Notes under the pieces: model-generated
The model's database searches: none
What the model saw: only the letters and a program-made list of their open reading frames with translations
Told to the model about the DNA's origin: nothing
Made by a program: the position numbers and the translations under genes
Part shown: one piece after another, positions 17,501 to 21,258 of the stretch
Layout of the letters: each line of letters begins with the position of its first letter
Position numbering within the stretch: the first letter of the stretch is position 1
DNA from: an uncultured Odoribacter sp.
Lineage (GTDB): Bacteria; Bacteroidota; Bacteroidia; Bacteroidales; Marinifilaceae
DNA length: 21,258 nucleotides
Assembly (NCBI GenBank): GCA_900548135.1
Contig: URJC01000009.1
Span: forward strand, 1-21,258
Direction of reading: 5' to 3'

Positions 17501-17532
17501 ATTGTATGATATAAAGTTCTCTGCTTTATTTG

Positions 17533-17540
17533 CAAAGCTA
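17533..17540 (-). promoter_or_regulatory. Predicted -7 promoter element for the envelope cluster
   Basis: Minus strand TAGCTTTG, a full TAnnTTTG match 32 bases before the ATG at 17500. Its position inside the longer possible reading frame supports the shorter start. The rest of the 329-base region 17501-17829 holds a short inverted repeat (17643-17710) and the ompA-like gene promoter; nothing coding is convincing. Confidence 0.45.
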
Positions 17541-17784
17541 TAATATTCTGATGAATCTGGGGTATTCCGGTCCGGTATTTTTGCCTGCTTATTTTTGATG
17601 GATCTGATCAACAGAAAAAGAGGATAAAATGGAGCTACAGAACGGTCATCTCTTTCCTTGGAATTATATTCCTACACAACATACATACACATATATACTT
17701 ATGATGACCGGTCCTGTTTTTTGACGTTTCAGGAAAAGTAACTATGAATTGAGAATCTGGTTTTAATATTTTCAGAATAATTTT

Positions 17785-17792
17785 TAAGTTTG
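17785..17792 (+). promoter_or_regulatory. Predicted -7 promoter element for the OmpA-family gene
   Basis: TAAGTTTG matches TAnnTTTG and lies 37 bases before the ATG at 17830. TTTT at 17761-17764, 20 bases upstream, is only a weak -33 candidate. Confidence 0.42.
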
Positions 17793-17829
17793 TCATTCTT
17801 TAAGAGAGACAGACTTAAATTTTATATCT

Positions 17830-18660
17830 ATGAAAAAATTAATTTATGTATTTTGTATATTGATATCAGTTAGTTCCTGTGTATCGAAGAATAAATTTAC
17901 TATTGCTGAGAATGGACGGTTGGCAGCTTTAAGCCGGGAACGTGCACTTCATAAAAATTTAACTCAACAAAAAGAAGAAAATACAGGTTTAAAGAAAAAG
18001 ATTGAAGCTTTGGAAGGTGATACTGCCCGGCTGGGGGAAGCTGTGCGGGACTATCGTCGTTCGTTGTATTCCAATATGTCAGAACAGGAAAAATTGAATA
18101 TGCTGTTGAAAGAGAAAATGCAGAAATTAACTGAACGTGAGGCCACCATTAATCAATTACAGGCTGAAATTAGTGCACAAAATGAGAGGGTTGCAATTTT
18201 ACTGAATAGTGTGAAAGATGCCTTGCTGGGGTTCAGTAGTGATGAATTGACTGTAACCCAGAAGGATGGAAAAGTTTATGTGGCGATGTCGGATAAACTT
18301 TTGTTTGAATCCGGTAGTGCTCAGGTCAACAAGCAGGGAAAAGAGGCATTGGGAAAATTGGCTGAAGTATTGAAAAAACAAAATGATATAGATGTTTTTA
18401 TTGAAGGACATACGGACAATAAGCCGATTAAAACAGTACAGTTTAAAGATAATTGGGATTTGAGTGTGATACGTGCCACTTCAGTGGTACGCATCTTGAC
18501 AAAGGATTATGGAGTGAATCCATTACAAATTGTGCCTTCAGGGAGAGGGGAATATATGCCGGTAGATAGTAACGAAACGGCAGAGAGTCGGGCCCATAAC
18601 CGTCGTACCGAAATTATCATGGCACCGCGTTTGGATAAATTGATGGAAATATTGAAATAA
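17830..18660 (+). CDS. OmpA-family peptidoglycan-binding lipoprotein
   Basis: A 276-residue lipoprotein: signal residues 1-16, lipobox VSSC with Cys17. Residues about 35-130 are a long charged helix rich in Leu, Glu and Lys (for example TQQKEENTGLKKKIEALEGD), a likely coiled coil. The C-terminal OmpA domain (about 150-268) has LLFESGSAQVNKQGKEAL, IDVFIEGHTDNKPI, and NRRTEIIM, the last carrying the Asn-Arg-Arg pattern that contacts diaminopimelate. Such proteins tether the outer membrane to peptidoglycan. It is an individual gene with a promoter at 17785 and a terminator at 18668-18699, adjacent to and diverging from the cell-wall cluster. Confidence 0.92.
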   Translation: MKKLIYVFCILISVSSCVSKNKFTIAENGRLAALSRERALHKNLTQQKEENTGLKKKIEALEGDTARLGEAVRDYRRSLYSNMSEQEKLNMLLKEKMQKLTEREATINQLQAEISAQNERVAILLNSVKDALLGFSSDELTVTQKDGKVYVAMSDKLLFESGSAQVNKQGKEALGKLAEVLKKQNDIDVFIEGHTDNKPIKTVQFKDNWDLSVIRATSVVRILTKDYGVNPLQIVPSGRGEYMPVDSNETAESRAHNRRTEIIMAPRLDKLMEILK

Positions 18661-18667
18661 GAATAAT

Positions 18668-18699
18668 AAAAAAGCTATGAGGTAAATCATAGCTTTTTT
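18668..18699. terminator. Bidirectional rho-independent terminator
   Basis: AAAAAAGCTATGA (18668-18680) and TCATAGCTTTTTT (18687-18699) form a perfect 13-base inverted repeat with a 6-base loop and a T-run on both strands. It serves the convergent OmpA-family gene and pheS. Confidence 0.92.
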
Positions 18700-18713
18700 C
18701 CTGTTGTTCCTGT

Positions 18714-19733
18714 TTATATAGCTGCTGCAAATTGTTCCAGGAAACGGATGTCGTTTTCAAAGAACAGACGTAAATCCTTAATACCGTATTTGAGCATAGT
18801 AATACGTTCAATTCCCATGCCTAAAGCAAAACCAGTATATTTTTCTTTATCAATGCCGTTTAATTCGAGAACATTAGGATCTACCATTCCACAACCCAGT
18901 ATTTCCAGCCACCCTGTGCCTTTACAAACATTACATCCCTCTCCATGACAAAGGCTGCATGAAACGTCCATTTCAGCAGAAGGTTCGGTAAATGGAAAAT
19001 AAGATGGACGTAAACGGATTTGAGTATCCGGACCAAACAATTCTTTTGCAAAATAAGTCAATGTTTGTTTCAAATCGGCAAAAGAAACGTTTTGATCGAT
19101 ATATAACGCTTCAATTTGGTGGAATATACAGTGTGCACGGGCAGAAATAGCTTCGTTACGGAATACCCGGCCAGGAGTAACCAAACGGATCGGGAGTTGA
19201 TGAGTTTCCATATCCCGGACTTGCACTGAAGATGTATGCGTATGCAATACAATGTCCGGGTTTTTCTCAATAAAGAAAGTATCTTGCATATCCCGGGCCG
19301 GATGTTCTTCCGGAAAATTTAAAGCTGAGAAATTATGCCAGTCATCTTCAATTTCCGGACCTTCTGAAATAGTAAAACCTAGTTTATTGAAAATAGTCAG
19401 GATTTCGTTTTTTACGATCGATAAAGGATGACGTGTTCCGTTCATCACGGGATCACCCGGTAAAGTCAGGTCAAGACCTGTTTCTCCATTATCTGCACCA
19501 CAAAGTTTTTCTTTTAGGTCGTTTACCTTGGCTAAGGCTGTTGTTTTCAGATCGTTTAAAATTTTACCGATCTCTTTTTTTTGTTCAACCGGAACATTTT
19601 TGAAGTCATCAAATAAGGTTGCAATAGTACCTTTTTTGCTGAGGTGCTTGATCCTGAATTGTTCAACTTGTTCCGGAGTTGTAGCTGAAAAGCTTTCGAT
19701 TTCTGATATTAATTGCTTAATCTTGTCTAACAT
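18714..19733 (-). CDS. pheS: Phenylalanyl-tRNA synthetase alpha subunit
   Basis: A 339-residue catalytic subunit of the class II alpha2-beta2 enzyme that charges tRNA-Phe. An N-terminal coiled coil (about 1-80) leads to the catalytic core: THTSSVQ at 165-171, motif 2 around GRVFRNEAISARAHCIFHQI (188-207), and motif 3 GFALGMGIERITMLKYGI at 301-318. A Cys cluster (Cys259, 262, 267, 270) resembles a zinc-binding insert, often seen in bacterial PheS outside the E. coli type. The beta subunit gene pheT is not adjacent; it must lie elsewhere, as is common in Bacteroidota. A promoter element is at 19761-19768. Confidence 0.97.
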   Translation of the reverse strand: MLDKIKQLISEIESFSATTPEQVEQFRIKHLSKKGTIATLFDDFKNVPVEQKKEIGKILNDLKTTALAKVNDLKEKLCGADNGETGLDLTLPGDPVMNGTRHPLSIVKNEILTIFNKLGFTISEGPEIEDDWHNFSALNFPEEHPARDMQDTFFIEKNPDIVLHTHTSSVQVRDMETHQLPIRLVTPGRVFRNEAISARAHCIFHQIEALYIDQNVSFADLKQTLTYFAKELFGPDTQIRLRPSYFPFTEPSAEMDVSCSLCHGEGCNVCKGTGWLEILGCGMVDPNVLELNGIDKEKYTGFALGMGIERITMLKYGIKDLRLFFENDIRFLEQFAAAI

Positions 19734-19760
19734 TGTCGATACTTTTGATTATCAAGGTTA

Positions 19761-19768
19761 CAAAACTA
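19761..19768 (-). promoter_or_regulatory. Predicted -7 promoter element for pheS
   Basis: Minus strand TAGTTTTG, a full TAnnTTTG match 28 bases before the ATG, in the 101-base gap behind the VanZ-family gene. TTTC about 20 bases upstream is a weak -33 candidate. Confidence 0.42.
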
Positions 19769-19834
19769 GTTTAATTAATTGAGAATTGAAAGGACTGCTT
19801 CTGCAAAACAAAAGAAATTTTCTGAATCATTTTT

Positions 19835-20224
19835 TCAATGTTTAATTTTAAAAATGCGTTTGGTTACCGGGTAACATAGGCATCCGGCAATACCTCCGGC
19901 TATGTCAGCTGCTAAATCCCATATATCTCCTCCACGATTGAAAAAATAATGTTGAAGGATTTCAATTAGCCCACCATATACAAAGGTTATTAAAACAGCT
20001 ATGGTATAAATTCGCTTTGCAGGTATAGCCGTATGGAGTTCCAATGGTAGATTAATCAGTAAAGTTAAGATGAAAAACATCCCGAAATGTACAACTTTAT
20101 CCAAATGAGGGATGTTGAGATGTGGATCAGGAATATCTTCATCAGGCATCGCACATAGAATAAAGATGATTGAGATCCAAATGACATTCGCTGGTATCAA
20201 TATCCGTTTATCTGTATACTTCAT
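19835..20224 (-). CDS. VanZ-family membrane protein
   Basis: A 129-residue membrane protein with about four hydrophobic segments (9-24, 48-60, 72-87, 104-119). It shows the VanZ-like pattern: HLDKVVHFGMFFILT at 40-54, YGGLIEILQHYF at 84-95, and the conserved DIWDLAADIAGGIAG at 100-114. The family is named for the teicoplanin-resistance accessory protein, but most chromosomal members have no known role and this one should not be read as a resistance gene. It starts 13 bases after the prolyl isomerase gene and is the last gene of that operon. Confidence 0.87.
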   Translation of the reverse strand: MKYTDKRILIPANVIWISIIFILCAMPDEDIPDPHLNIPHLDKVVHFGMFFILTLLINLPLELHTAIPAKRIYTIAVLITFVYGGLIEILQHYFFNRGGDIWDLAADIAGGIAGCLCYPVTKRIFKIKH

Positions 20225-20237
20225 GGGTACAGAGAGA

Positions 20238-21050
20238 TTAATTGTTTAAGATTCTGACTTTTATTCTAACATCTGTCAAAGGACGGTCATTTTTATCTGT
20301 TGGTAAAGCTGCAATTTTGTCAATAACGTCAAATCCTTCAATTACTTCTCCGAAAACAGTATATTCTTTATCCAGATGATGTATCCCTCCGTTATTGATG
20401 TAAGCTTCACGTTTTTCATCTGGTAAGTACAATTTATCCGTATTTGCATTCCATTCGAAAGCAATATCCTGTTTGATTTTGTTGGCAATTTCCCGGAATT
20501 CTTTTACTTTTTTTTGTTTACGTAAAGTGTCGAGGATTGCTTTTTTTTCCGGAGTATAATACTTGCGCTGAATCGCTTTTCGGATGGGAACATTAATTTG
20601 TTTTTCCAATATATCCAGTTCTTTAGGGTCATATTTACGGCCTTGAACGATGTAGAACTGAGATATATCCGATTCTTTGAAAAAATTTACCCGGTCTGGC
20701 TGGCGGGGGGCTGCCAGAGCTCCTTTTTTATGAAAATGTTCGGGTTTGATTTCAGCATCTATGACAAGGGGTTTTCCATAGCCGATGGCTTGACCTTTGA
20801 TGGCTTTCCGGCTGTCTGAAGAACCTCCCTGGATTACGAAGTTTTTGATCACACGATAGAATAAGGTTCCATCATAGTGCCCGGCTTTGGCCAGACGGAT
20901 AAAATTATCCCGATGAGTAGGAGTGTCATTATACAATTTGACAGTCATATTCCCAAGATTTGTTTCTATAACTGCTTTTACTTCTTTTTCCTGTGTAAAT
21001 CCATTGAGGATCCAACAGCAACTACAAATGAAAATAATTAGTTTCTTCAT
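20238..21050 (-). CDS. Cyclophilin-type peptidyl-prolyl cis-trans isomerase, secreted
   Basis: A 270-residue protein from the ATG at 21050, chosen because MKKLIIFICSCCWILNGFTQ is a good signal peptide. A longer frame to 21143 would overlap the upstream permease gene by 77 bases. The cyclophilin domain starts at VIETNLGNMTVKLYNDTPTH (28-47) and has FYRVIKNFVIQGG (64-76) with the catalytic Arg, SQFYIVQG (130-137), and YTVFGEVIEGFDVIDKI (230-246). Between the last two there is a helical, Lys-rich insert of about 80 residues (139-219) not found in simple cyclophilins. It should help fold envelope proteins. The gene lies 16 bases after the permease gene and 13 before the VanZ gene, in one operon. 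Confidence 0.9.
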   Translation of the reverse strand: MKKLIIFICSCCWILNGFTQEKEVKAVIETNLGNMTVKLYNDTPTHRDNFIRLAKAGHYDGTLFYRVIKNFVIQGGSSDSRKAIKGQAIGYGKPLVIDAEIKPEHFHKKGALAAPRQPDRVNFFKESDISQFYIVQGRKYDPKELDILEKQINVPIRKAIQRKYYTPEKKAILDTLRKQKKVKEFREIANKIKQDIAFEWNANTDKLYLPDEKREAYINNGGIHHLDKEYTVFGEVIEGFDVIDKIAALPTDKNDRPLTDVRIKVRILNN

Positions 21051-21066
21051 GTATTTGTCTTTTATG

Positions 21067-21258
21067 CTAAGTATCCATATTCTCATTTTTGACAAGCTTT
21101 TTAACCAGGTATCTGACTGGGAAATAAGATGCTGTATATCCAATTAAGAGAACCGTAAATATAATAATTAAAATATCATTGAATACCAGTTTTACTGGAT
21201 AGGCATCTATGATGTAACTTCCATCCCCCAAAGTGATGATCCCAAATTTTTCTTGTAA
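21067..21258 (-). CDS. LolC/LolE-type (FtsX-like) ABC transporter permease, C-terminal end
   Basis: Sixty-three codons and a TAG stop, open to the window edge; no start lies in the window. The sequence begins LQEKFGIITLGDGSYIIDAY, continues PVKLVFNDILIIIFTVLLIG as a membrane helix, then YTASYFPVRYLVKKLVKN. This matches the end of the FtsX-like/MacB permeases in the lipoprotein-releasing group, where the segment QQ-FG-I-L---FV-DAYPV precedes the last helix and a PVRY-like tail. Such proteins, with an ATPase, extract lipoproteins from the inner membrane. The ATPase and the rest of the gene lie to the right. The prolyl isomerase gene follows after 16 bases. Confidence 0.82.
   Translation of the reverse strand, partial: LQEKFGIITLGDGSYIIDAYPVKLVFNDILIIIFTVLLIGYTASYFPVRYLVKKLVKNENMDT

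Noticed and set aside
17629..17724. 31-codon plus-strand open frame with a purine-rich stretch before its ATG
   Set aside because: No recognisable motif, and low-complexity ACATACATACAC sequence inside; a real small protein cannot be supported.
19835..20224. VanZ-like gene as a glycopeptide resistance gene
   Set aside because: No vanA/B-type genes are nearby, and chromosomal VanZ-family proteins are common and mostly of unknown role.

Overview
The window looks like a chromosomal segment of a Bacteroidota bacterium, most likely order Bacteroidales. The reasons are the AT-rich coding style, repeated matches to the Bacteroidota -7 promoter element TAnnTTTG ahead of genes, many short lipoproteins, and typical families of the phylum (6-bladed beta-propeller lipoprotein, DUF1460 protein, ferritin-like/VIT1 fusion, leucyl-tRNA synthetase of about 920 residues). 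The genus is not determinable here; an Odoribacter-like gut member is only a guess. Most of the window is ordinary core genome, with no phage, insertion sequence, CRISPR array, tRNA or rRNA visible.

Layout. Bases 1-2519 (+): 3' end of a polyprenyl synthetase gene, a dCMP deaminase-like gene and an S41 C-terminal processing protease, then a terminator. Bases 2647-2805 (+) hold a short decayed remnant of a DNA/RNA non-specific (NUC1) endonuclease gene, broken in at least two places. A TlpA-like thioredoxin gene (-) diverges from a tRNA-dihydrouridine synthase plus DUF454 membrane protein pair (+). leuS (-) follows, preceded on its strand by a beta-propeller lipoprotein gene, which diverges from a sodium:solute symporter gene and a SPOR-domain lipoprotein gene (+).

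Bases 11013-11860 (-) carry a ferritin-like/VIT1 iron-transporter fusion gene broken by a single-base frameshift and apparently lacking a normal start codon. prs (-) and an M20 dipeptidase gene (+) diverge. Bases 14564-17500 (-) encode three secreted envelope proteins in a row: a DUF1460 amidase-like protein, an LpoB-like lipoprotein and a COG3014-like TPR lipoprotein, suggesting peptidoglycan work. An OmpA-family lipoprotein gene (+) converges with pheS (-) across a shared terminator. The right end (-) has the tail of a LolC/E-type ABC permease gene, a cyclophilin-type prolyl isomerase gene and a VanZ-family gene in a tight operon.

The most interesting points are the two gene-decay events (nuclease remnant; ferritin-VIT1 fusion) and the LpoB-like/TPR/DUF1460 cassette. 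I found no convincing entirely new system. Promoter calls are motif matches only.
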